64,000 bases of DNA, from contig NZ_MTQL01000006.1 in NCBI RefSeq assembly GCF_001984125.1, forward strand, positions 1,216,423-1,280,422, read 5' to 3'. The stretch comes from Leifsonia sp. ALI-44-B. Its GTDB lineage: Bacteria > Actinomycetota > Actinomycetes > Actinomycetales > Microbacteriaceae. Position 1 is the first letter of the stretch, and each line of letters starts with the position of its first letter. Positions 17,432 through 24,799 of this stretch are shown in pieces. The notes under the pieces are model-generated. The model did not search any database. It was not told the origin of the DNA and was given only the letters and a program-made list of their open reading frames with translations. The position numbers and the translations under genes were made by a program.

Positions 17432-18430
17432 TCAGCCCTTCGTCGATCCGGCCAGCAACCCGCGCACGAAGTAGCGCTGCAGGCTGAAGAACACGATGAG
17501 CGGCACGACGAGCGAGACGAAGGCGGCGGCCGTGAGTCGCTGCCAGTCTTGTCCGCGCGTTCCCGACAGCTCGGCCAGGCGCTGGGTGAGCGGCGCCACG
17601 TCTTGGGTGCCTCCCGAGAAGATCAACGCCACCAAGAGGTCGTTCCAGACCCACAGGAACTGGAAGATCGCGAACGACGCGATGGCCGGCAGGGCCAGCG
17701 GCAACACGATGCGGAAGAAGATCTGGCTGTGCGTGGCACCGTCGACGCGCGCGGCCTCGATGACCTCGCCCGGGATCTCGGCGATGAAGTTGTGCAGCAG
17801 GAAGATCGCCAGCGGCAGCGCGAAGATCGTGTGCGCCACCCACACGGGCAGGTAGTTCTGCTCGGGGATCATCGGAATAGCGTCGTGCAAACCCGCCTGG
17901 ATGGGCCGCAGCACCGCGGTGAACATCTGCAGCAGGGGCAGCAGGGCCATCTGGATGGGGATGATCTGCAGCGCGAACACGAGGATGAACAGCGCGTTCG
18001 AGCCCTTGAACTTGATCCAGGCGAAGGCGTAGGCCGCCATGCAGGCGATCACGAGCGGGAACACGGTGGCCGGGATGGCGATGGCCAGCGAGTTGACGAA
18101 GTAGGCACCCAGCTGCGGCGACGACTGCGAGGCCGAGAACAGCACCTCCGAGTAGTTGTCGAACGTGAAGCCCGGGTTCTGGAAGATCGTCCACCAGCCG
18201 TTCGACTGGATCTCCTCGGCCGGTCGGAACGACGAGACGAAAAGTCCGAAGGTGGGGATGGTCCAGACGATCGCGATGATCAGGGCGACGACCGTGGCGC
18301 TGCGCGACGTGAGCCGCTTCTTGACGCGGCCGGCCTTGGTGGGCTGCTCTTCGAGCTCTTCACCACGACGCAGGCGGCGGGCCGTCTTCTCGTCGGTGGC
18401 CACTTCGATCGGGGTCGGTGTGACGCTCAT
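17432..18430 (-). CDS. CUT1 sugar ABC transporter permease (MalG-like)
   Basis: 332 aa membrane protein with six predicted helices and a 45-residue charged cytoplasmic N-terminus. The EAA loop EVIEAARVDGATHSQIFFRI is at about 220-239, where the shared ATPase docks. Third and last gene of a binding protein-permease-permease operon; its ATG overlaps the stop of the preceding permease by 4 bp. No ATPase gene is present, as in many actinobacterial importers that use a shared MsiK-type ATPase. Confidence 0.94.
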   Translation of the reverse strand: MSVTPTPIEVATDEKTARRLRRGEELEEQPTKAGRVKKRLTSRSATVVALIIAIVWTIPTFGLFVSSFRPAEEIQSNGWWTIFQNPGFTFDNYSEVLFSASQSSPQLGAYFVNSLAIAIPATVFPLVIACMAAYAFAWIKFKGSNALFILVFALQIIPIQMALLPLLQMFTAVLRPIQAGLHDAIPMIPEQNYLPVWVAHTIFALPLAIFLLHNFIAEIPGEVIEAARVDGATHSQIFFRIVLPLALPAIASFAIFQFLWVWNDLLVALIFSGGTQDVAPLTQRLAELSGTRGQDWQRLTAAAFVSLVVPLIVFFSLQRYFVRGLLAGSTKG

Positions 18431-19395
18431 CGGATCTCCCTCTGCTTCCGCATCGTGCGCACGTTGTAGATGACGATCGGCATGACGAGCAGGAACAGGA
18501 TGAGCGCGAGTGCGGCGCCTCGTCCCTGCTCACCGGCGCGGAACGCCTGGGTGTACATCTCGTTGGCCACCACGCTGGTGTTGAAGTTTCCGCCCGTCAT
18601 CGTGCGGACGATGTCGAAGACCTTCAGGGTGGCGATGGAGATGGTGGTCACGACGACGACGAGCGAGCCGCGGATGCCGGGCAGAACCACGTTGCGGAAC
18701 CGCTGCCATCCGTTGGTGCCGTCGAGCTGCGCGGCCTCGAGCTGCTCCACGGGAACGGCCTTGATGGCTGCCGACAGGATCACCATGGCGAAACCGGTCT
18801 GGATCCAGATCATGACGACGATCAGCAGGAACGTGTTGATGGGCGACGACTGCAGCCACTGCACCGGGGCCCCGCCGAACCAGACGACGATCTGGTTGAG
18901 CAGACCGATCTGTTCGCGACCCTCGCCGCGGTAGTCGTAGACGAAGCGCCAGATGATTCCGGCGCCGACGAACGAGATGGCCATGGGCATGAAGACCAGG
19001 GCCTTGTAGATCTTCTCGCCGCGGGCCTTGTCGATGAAGTAGGCGTAGGCCAAACCGATGGATGTCGCGAGCAGCGGCACCAGGATGACCCAGATGACCG
19101 TGTTGCCGAGCGTGACGAGCGTCGAGGGCTGTGTGAACATCCAGACGAAGTTGTCGAGGGTCCACTCACCCGAGTTGTTCTGGAACGCGAGGAGGCTCGT
19201 GCGGAACGCGGGGTAGATCAGTCCGGCGATGATGAGAACGGCGGTGGGAAGGAGGAATCCGGCCAACTGCCAGTAGTCGCGGCCGCGCTTGGGGGCGCGG
19301 TCGAGGAAGAACAGGAGAAGACCGATCACGGCGGCGAAGATGGCGAGGCCACCCACCACTTGGAGGATCTTTCCGATGAGATCAGCACTGGTCAT
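18427..19395 (-). CDS. CUT1 sugar ABC transporter permease (MalF-like)
   Basis: 322 aa, with about eight hydrophobic segments. The EAA loop EQLEAAQLDGTNGWQRFRNV is at about 217-236. It pairs with the downstream permease (4-bp overlap), and its start lies 82 bp from the end of the binding-protein gene. The two extra N-terminal helices (about 10-55) are typical of MalF-type subunits. Confidence 0.94.
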   Translation of the reverse strand: MTSADLIGKILQVVGGLAIFAAVIGLLLFFLDRAPKRGRDYWQLAGFLLPTAVLIIAGLIYPAFRTSLLAFQNNSGEWTLDNFVWMFTQPSTLVTLGNTVIWVILVPLLATSIGLAYAYFIDKARGEKIYKALVFMPMAISFVGAGIIWRFVYDYRGEGREQIGLLNQIVVWFGGAPVQWLQSSPINTFLLIVVMIWIQTGFAMVILSAAIKAVPVEQLEAAQLDGTNGWQRFRNVVLPGIRGSLVVVVTTISIATLKVFDIVRTMTGGNFNTSVVANEMYTQAFRAGEQGRGAALALILFLLVMPIVIYNVRTMRKQREIR

Positions 19396-19477
19396 AGCTC
19401 AGCACCCTTCATTCGTCGGTGAATTGAACGGAGTGGGCCCGCCTCTCGGCGAGCCCACCCCGGGTGTTCGGGTGTTG

Positions 19478-20830
19478 TTAGCTGGAGGGCCAGCTGTTTT
19501 CGATGAAGTCGACCGTGGTCTTGGTGTCCTGGCCACCGACCCAGGCGACGATGCCCTTCCAGAAGGAGTCGGTGCCGACGGCACCGGGCATCAGGTCAGA
19601 ACCGTCGAAGCGGAACGTGGTGTTCTCGTCCTGCAGGATCTTGACGCTGTCCTGCAGCAACTCGCTCGAGGCGTTGGAGGCATCGAGGCCCTTGTTGGCG
19701 CTGATGACACCGCCGAGCTTCACGCGGTTGTTGGCCCAGGTGTCGCTCGAGAGGTAGGCGCGCACGGCGTCGATCTCTTTGCTCTCCTTGAAGGCGCCGA
19801 CGAACTCGCCACCACCGGTGACGACCTTGTCGTCGCTGGCTTCGGTGCCGGGCAGGAGGAAGGCGTAGACGTCGCCGTCAGAGGCAACCTTGGTGCCTTC
19901 CTTCCAGAAGCCCTCGTAGAACGAGGCCTGGTGGTGCAGCGAGCAGGTTCCGTCGAGGATCGGCAGGCCGGCGTCGCCGAACTCGGTCGAGATGACCGAG
20001 GCCACGTCGCCGAGGCCACCGTTCACGTAGTCCGGGTTCTTGATGATCTCGCCGACCGAGTCGAAGGCTTCGACGATGGCGGGGTCGTTGAACGGGATCT
20101 CGTGCTTGACCCACTTGTCGTAGGTGTCAGCGCCGGCCTGGCGCAGGACGTAGTCCTCGATCCAGTCCGTTCCCGGCCAACCGGTGGCGTCACCGGAACC
20201 GAGTCCGACACACCAGGGCTTGTGGTCGCCCTCGTCGGCGATCTTCTTCGTCAGCGTGTTGAGCTCGTCGAGCGTCTTCGGGATCTCGTAGCCCTTGTCC
20301 TCGAACTCCGTCGGGGAGTACCAGACGTAGCCCTTGATGCTGGCCATGAGGGGCGCGGCGTAGAACGTGCCGTCGCTGCCGGTGCCGTAGCCCTTCCAGT
20401 CTTCAGACCAGAACTCGTCGACGTTCTCTTCTACCTCTTTGGTGGCGGGCTTCAGGAAGCCGCCGTCGACGAGGCGGTTGAACAGACCGGGCTGCGGGAT
20501 GATGCCCAGGTCGGGCGCGTTGCCGGCCTCGGCGAGCACCGAGATCTGCGATTCGAACTCTTTGGTGCCCTGGTAGTTGACCGTGATGCCGGTGCAGGTC
20601 TGGAAGTCTTTCCAGGATTCGACGAGGCGGTCGGCCTCGGCGTCTTGGATCGTGCCGCCGATCGACACCTCGGGGCTGCCCTCGAAGGTGCCGTAGGCGT
20701 CGTAGGCCGAGCAGTCGGTGTTCTCTTTGTCGCCGGCTGCGATGTCACCGGTACAACCGGTGAGGGCCAGGCCGACGATTCCAGCGGCTGCGAGCGGAAG
20801 AAGTGCTCGGCGATAGCGCTTGGGACTCAT
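19478..20830 (-). CDS. Sugar-binding lipoprotein of ABC importer
   Basis: 450 aa extracellular solute-binding protein. The signal peptide ends in the lipobox LALTGC (about 22-27), so it is anchored to the outer face of the membrane. Trp/Tyr-rich segments (FWSEDWKGYG, KGYVWYSPTEF) are typical of oligosaccharide binders of the CUT1 family. The start at 20828-20830 follows GAGGAG. First gene of the operon; two palindromic operators lie between it and the divergent LacI gene. The substrate is unknown, with a glucoside or similar sugar likely. Confidence 0.94.
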   Translation of the reverse strand: MSPKRYRRALLPLAAAGIVGLALTGCTGDIAAGDKENTDCSAYDAYGTFEGSPEVSIGGTIQDAEADRLVESWKDFQTCTGITVNYQGTKEFESQISVLAEAGNAPDLGIIPQPGLFNRLVDGGFLKPATKEVEENVDEFWSEDWKGYGTGSDGTFYAAPLMASIKGYVWYSPTEFEDKGYEIPKTLDELNTLTKKIADEGDHKPWCVGLGSGDATGWPGTDWIEDYVLRQAGADTYDKWVKHEIPFNDPAIVEAFDSVGEIIKNPDYVNGGLGDVASVISTEFGDAGLPILDGTCSLHHQASFYEGFWKEGTKVASDGDVYAFLLPGTEASDDKVVTGGGEFVGAFKESKEIDAVRAYLSSDTWANNRVKLGGVISANKGLDASNASSELLQDSVKILQDENTTFRFDGSDLMPGAVGTDSFWKGIVAWVGGQDTKTTVDFIENSWPSS

Positions 20831-20995
20831 CTCATATCTCCTCATTGAGTGTGGTGCATTCGGGATTGCTGCAGGGTGAAATCCGCGATCGCAGTTCGTT
20901 GGAACGAGCCGCATCATTGCGTGCCGCACCCCCGGAAGGATGTCGGCGATTTCGTCGTGCGTAGCTGCCGTGTGGAACAGGTCGGGCCCTGTTAG

Positions 20996-21007
20996 GGAAC
21001 CGGTTCC
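20996..21007. promoter_or_regulatory. LacI-type operator GGAACCGGTTCC
   Basis: A perfect 12-bp palindrome centred on the CG step typical of LacI/GalR sites. It lies in the 378-bp region between the binding-protein gene and lacI (20831-21208), which contains no gene. Confidence 0.75.
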
Positions 21008-21140
21008 ATGCGCCAAGCTACGGCATCGTCGGGGGTATTACAAGCACAGATTGGTAACGAATACGGCGATGATCGCGCTCTCACGATTTCTTGCCCTAGC
21101 GTACACGATGGGCGGCAGGCATCCGCAAGTCGTGAATTTG

Positions 21141-21154
21141 TGTAACCGGTTCCA
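21141..21154. promoter_or_regulatory. Second LacI-type operator near lacI start
   Basis: TGTAACCGGTTCCA, with a perfect AACCGGTT core and one mismatch in the 14-bp dyad, 55 bp before the lacI ATG. Together with the site at 20996 it suggests autoregulation and control of the importer, possibly with looping over about 145 bp. Confidence 0.7.
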
Positions 21155-21208
21155 CGGGTCGAATTTTGCCGCTACGCTAACCCAGGACACCCAATGGAGG
21201 GAGGCGAC

Positions 21209-22222
21209 ATGGCCGGTGCAATAGCGGATGTCGCCGCACTCGCGGGCGTGTCGAAGGCCACGGCGTCCAGGGCGCTGTCAGGAAAAGGCTACGTTTCTCC
21301 CGAAACGCGCCAGCGTGTCGTTGAGGCCGCCAGCACCATCGGATATGTCGCTTCACCCAACGCTGCGAGCCTCGTCACGGGGCACACCAAGAACGTGGGC
21401 GTCGTCATCCCCTATATCGGTCGGTGGTTCTTCGGGCAGATCCTCGAGGGAATCGAGCAGCAGCTGCTGGCGCGCGGCTACGACATGACGCTCTACACGC
21501 TCGAGCCGTTCAGCCCGGCGCGCGACCGCGTCTTCGACTTCTTCCTGGCGCGCAAACGGTTCGACGGTGTCATCGCCGTGAACATCCAGCCGGCGGGCGA
21601 CGAGCTCGAGCGCTTGCACCGCCTCGGCATCCCCCTCGTCGGCATCGGCGGACCCCTCGAAGGCATTCCCACGATCGCCATCGACGATGAGCGCGTCGCG
21701 GCCCTCGCCACCGAGCACCTGATCCGGCTCGGGCATCAGCGCATCGCGCACATCGGCGGCAGCCTCGCCGAACAGCTCGACTTCTCGGTGCACGGCGAGC
21801 GCCTGGCCGGGTATCGCGCCGCCCTGGCCGACGCCGGGCTCGCCGAAGCCGACCACTTCATCCCCACCCAGCTGAGCGTGCCGGGCGGTTACGATGCGGC
21901 CGTCCAGCTGCTCAGCAACCCGGAGAATCGACCGACCGCCATCTTCGCGGCCAGCGACGAGGTCGCCATCGGCACCATCATCGCGGCGCGGCGCATGGGT
22001 ATCGCCGTGCCGACCGACCTCTCGGTCATCGGTATCGACGGTCACGATTATGCCGAATTGTTCTCGCTGACGACCATCGAGCAGCATCCGCGTGAGCAGG
22101 GCGTCATCGCCGCCGACATGATTCTCGCGGGTATCGACGGCGAATCAGCAGAGGCGGGGGTGCGCGATCTGCCCACGCGACTCGTGATGCGTTCGAGCAC
22201 GGGACGACCCGCTCCGGCCTAG
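21209..22222 (+). CDS. LacI-family transcriptional regulator
   Basis: 337 aa, typical length. N-terminal helix-turn-helix IADVAALAGVSKATASRALS (about 5-24) and hinge helix NAASLVTGHTKN, then a periplasmic-binding-like sugar-sensing domain. The start at 21209 is preferred over the ATG 15 bp upstream because GGGAGG lies at correct spacing. Divergent from the sugar importer and followed by the sulfatase gene on the same strand. It probably represses the importer until a cognate sugar binds. Confidence 0.94.
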   Translation: MAGAIADVAALAGVSKATASRALSGKGYVSPETRQRVVEAASTIGYVASPNAASLVTGHTKNVGVVIPYIGRWFFGQILEGIEQQLLARGYDMTLYTLEPFSPARDRVFDFFLARKRFDGVIAVNIQPAGDELERLHRLGIPLVGIGGPLEGIPTIAIDDERVAALATEHLIRLGHQRIAHIGGSLAEQLDFSVHGERLAGYRAALADAGLAEADHFIPTQLSVPGGYDAAVQLLSNPENRPTAIFAASDEVAIGTIIAARRMGIAVPTDLSVIGIDGHDYAELFSLTTIEQHPREQGVIAADMILAGIDGESAEAGVRDLPTRLVMRSSTGRPAPA

Positions 22223-22224
22223 AG

Positions 22225-22238
22225 TTCGACCGGTCGAA
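22225..22238. promoter_or_regulatory. Perfect palindrome upstream of the sulfatase gene
   Basis: TTCGACCGGTCGAA, a perfect 14-bp palindrome two bases after the lacI stop and about 143 bp before the sulfatase start. Its centre (ACCGGT) is shared with the two LacI-type sites upstream, so it could place the sulfatase under the same or a related regulator. Confidence 0.5.
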
Positions 22239-22380
22239 TTCAGCTCTTGTCTGCACCTTCCGATAACGGATATCGTCGGCCGCACGAGCGCAGTCCTCCC
22301 GGTAGGACAGTAGTGGAGGAACATTCGCGCTGGTGAGGACAGTCCGCTCATCGGGGCGGCTTCGACGAACTGGGGACACA

Positions 22381-24732
22381 GTGACCGATCGGAAAGCATT
22401 CGCGGGAAAGATTGAGCTCGACGTCAGGGATTCGACATCCGATTGGGATGCGTTCCTGCCAGAGAAGGCGCCGGCGGGTGCGCCGAACGTGCTTGTGGTG
22501 TTATACGACGACACGGGGCAGGCAGCCTGGTCGCCCTACGGCGGCCGCATCAACATGCCCACCATGCAGAGGCTCGCCGATCGCGGCCTCACCTACAGCC
22601 AATGGCACACCACGGCGCTCTGCTCGCCGACGCGTTCGACGTTCCTCACGGGGCGCAACCACCATTCCAACGGCTTCGCGACCATCTCCGAATCCTCGAC
22701 CGGCTTCCCGGGCTACAACTCGCACATCCCGCCCGAAAACGTGCCCATGGCCCACCTGCTGAGGGATGCCGGCTGGGCCACGTTCTGGGTCGGCAAGAAC
22801 CACAACGTCCCCATCGACGAGTGGACGGCGGGTTCGTCGAAGAAGAACTGGCCGCTCGCGCAGGGGTACGACCGCTTCTATGGCTTCATCGGCGGCGAGA
22901 CCAACAACTGGTACCCGTCCCTGGCCGAGGACAACCACTACATCGACCAGCCCTCGCTGCCCGAGGACGGCTACCACCTGTCGAAAGACTTGGCCGACCA
23001 GGCGCTCAAGATGATCCGCGACGTGAAGCAGACCGACCCCGAGAAGCCCTGGTATCTGTGGTTCTGCCCGGGTGCCAACCACGCCCCGCACCACGCGCCC
23101 GAGGAGTACATCGCCAAATACAAAGGCGTCTTCGACGACGGCTACGAGGCCTACCGCGAGTGGGTGCTCGCGCGCATGATCGAGAAGGGTGTCCTCCCCG
23201 AGGGCACCGAGCTGACCCCGCTCAACCCGATGCCGGAAGGTACCTACGCGGCCACGGACTACGTGCGACCGTGGGCCGAGCTCAACGCCGAGGAGCGCGC
23301 CATGTTCTCGCGCATGGCCGAGGTTTTCGCGGGTTTCTCCGAGTACACCGACGCTCAGGTCGGGCGCATCGTCGACTACCTCGAGGAGTCCGGTCAACTC
23401 GACAACACCCTCGTCATCTACTGCGCCGACAACGGCGCATCGGGCGAGGGATCGCCGAACGGTTCGGTGAACGAGGGCAAGATCTTCGGAGGTTACCCCG
23501 ACGACGAAGAGGACAACTTGCGGCACGTCGACGTGCTCGGAAGCCCCGACACCTACAATCACTACCCCACCGGGTGGGCGGCGGCTTTCTCGACTCCGTA
23601 CCGCATGTTCAAGCGCTACACCTATCAAGGCGGCATCTGCGACCCGATGGTCATCTCCTGGCCGGCGGGGATCACCGCCCACGGTGAGGTCCGCGATCAG
23701 TACCACCACTCCACCGATGTGGTCGCCACCATCCTGGATGTATGCGGCCTCGAGTTGCCCGCCCAGTACAACGGGGTCGAGCAGCGCCCCCTGGACGGGG
23801 TGTCGATGCGCTACACCTTCGACTCCGGCCCCGACGTCCCAACCGAGAAGAAGACCCAGTACTACGAGATGTTCGGCCAGCGCGCGATCTGGCACGAGGG
23901 GTGGAAGGCAGCCACCGTGCACGGGCCCATGAGCGGCTCAGGCGCCTTCGATCAGGACCAGTGGCAGCTCTTCCACACCGACATCGACCGGTCGGAATCG
24001 CAGGACCTCGCCTCCGAGCATCCCGAGAAGTTGGAGGAGCTCAAGGCGCTCTGGATGGAGGAGGCCAGAGACAACCATGTCCTGCCTCTCAACGATCTAC
24101 AGGTCATCGGCAACCCCAAGGACCTCGAGACCTTCATCGAGATGGAGTTCCATCTGCCGGTGTCACCGACCGGTCAGTACACGTACTACCCCGGCACATC
24201 CGAGATTCCCGAACGATCGGCGGCCAATACGCACGGCGTCTCCTACAAGGTGCTCGCCGAGGTTGAATTGACGCCGGATTCCGAGGGCGTCATCTTCGCG
24301 CACGGCTCGCGATTCGGAGGCCATTCGCTCTTCATCAAGGACGGTCAGGTGGTGTACGTCTACAACTTCCTCGGCGTCCCGCCGATCTATCGAGTGACGG
24401 CACCGGCACCCACCTCGGGCAAGCACATCATCGGCGTCGAATTCACGAAGACGGGCATGGGCGAGCACCGGGAAGGCGTCGGCCCGCTGGCGCTGCACAT
24501 CGACGAGGAGAAGGTCGCCGAAACGGAGATCCGCACGGTTCTCGGTCATTTCTCTCTGTGCGGCGAGGGCCTCTGCATCGGCTACGACTCGGGCGATGCC
24601 GTCGCGGCCGACTATGCGGGCAGCCGCTTCGACTTCACGGGCGGCGAGATCGCCAAGGTCGTCTTCGATATCGCCGACGACGCCTACGTGGACCTCGAGG
24701 CGCATCTCGCGGCAGCGATGTCGCGCGACTGA
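22381..24732 (+). CDS. Arylsulfatase (AtsA-like, formylglycine type)
   Basis: 783 aa. Hydrolyses sulfate esters. The sulfatase signature CSPTRSTFLTGR begins at C81, the cysteine to be converted to formylglycine. Metal ligands D43-D44 (LYDDTG) and ADNGASGEG near 355 fit the alkaline-phosphatase-superfamily site. Length and layout resemble mycobacterial AtsA. No signal peptide, so probably cytoplasmic. GTG start behind GGGGA. The formylglycine-generating enzyme is not in this window. Context next to lacI and a sugar importer hints at sulfated carbohydrate use, which is inference. Confidence 0.93.
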   Translation: MTDRKAFAGKIELDVRDSTSDWDAFLPEKAPAGAPNVLVVLYDDTGQAAWSPYGGRINMPTMQRLADRGLTYSQWHTTALCSPTRSTFLTGRNHHSNGFATISESSTGFPGYNSHIPPENVPMAHLLRDAGWATFWVGKNHNVPIDEWTAGSSKKNWPLAQGYDRFYGFIGGETNNWYPSLAEDNHYIDQPSLPEDGYHLSKDLADQALKMIRDVKQTDPEKPWYLWFCPGANHAPHHAPEEYIAKYKGVFDDGYEAYREWVLARMIEKGVLPEGTELTPLNPMPEGTYAATDYVRPWAELNAEERAMFSRMAEVFAGFSEYTDAQVGRIVDYLEESGQLDNTLVIYCADNGASGEGSPNGSVNEGKIFGGYPDDEEDNLRHVDVLGSPDTYNHYPTGWAAAFSTPYRMFKRYTYQGGICDPMVISWPAGITAHGEVRDQYHHSTDVVATILDVCGLELPAQYNGVEQRPLDGVSMRYTFDSGPDVPTEKKTQYYEMFGQRAIWHEGWKAATVHGPMSGSGAFDQDQWQLFHTDIDRSESQDLASEHPEKLEELKALWMEEARDNHVLPLNDLQVIGNPKDLETFIEMEFHLPVSPTGQYTYYPGTSEIPERSAANTHGVSYKVLAEVELTPDSEGVIFAHGSRFGGHSLFIKDGQVVYVYNFLGVPPIYRVTAPAPTSGKHIIGVEFTKTGMGEHREGVGPLALHIDEEKVAETEIRTVLGHFSLCGEGLCIGYDSGDAVAADYAGSRFDFTGGEIAKVVFDIADDAYVDLEAHLAAAMSRD

Positions 24733-24738
24733 ACGAAG

Positions 24739-24776
24739 CGCGCCGCCCCGGTGTTCCGGGGCGGCGCGTCTCTTTT
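24739..24776 (+). terminator. Strong intrinsic terminator after the sulfatase
   Basis: CGCGCCGCCCCGG-tgtt-CCGGGGCGGCGCG: perfect 13-bp stem, 4-nt loop, followed by the T-rich tctctttt. It starts 7 bp after the sulfatase stop and also separates the convergent metallophosphoesterase gene. Confidence 0.9.
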
Positions 24777-24799
24777 CTGCCGTGTATCGCCGTCGTCTG

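Noticed and set aside
24739..24776. Possible small RNA after the sulfatase gene
   Set aside because: The hairpin with T-tract fits a plain intrinsic terminator; no separate promoter was seen.
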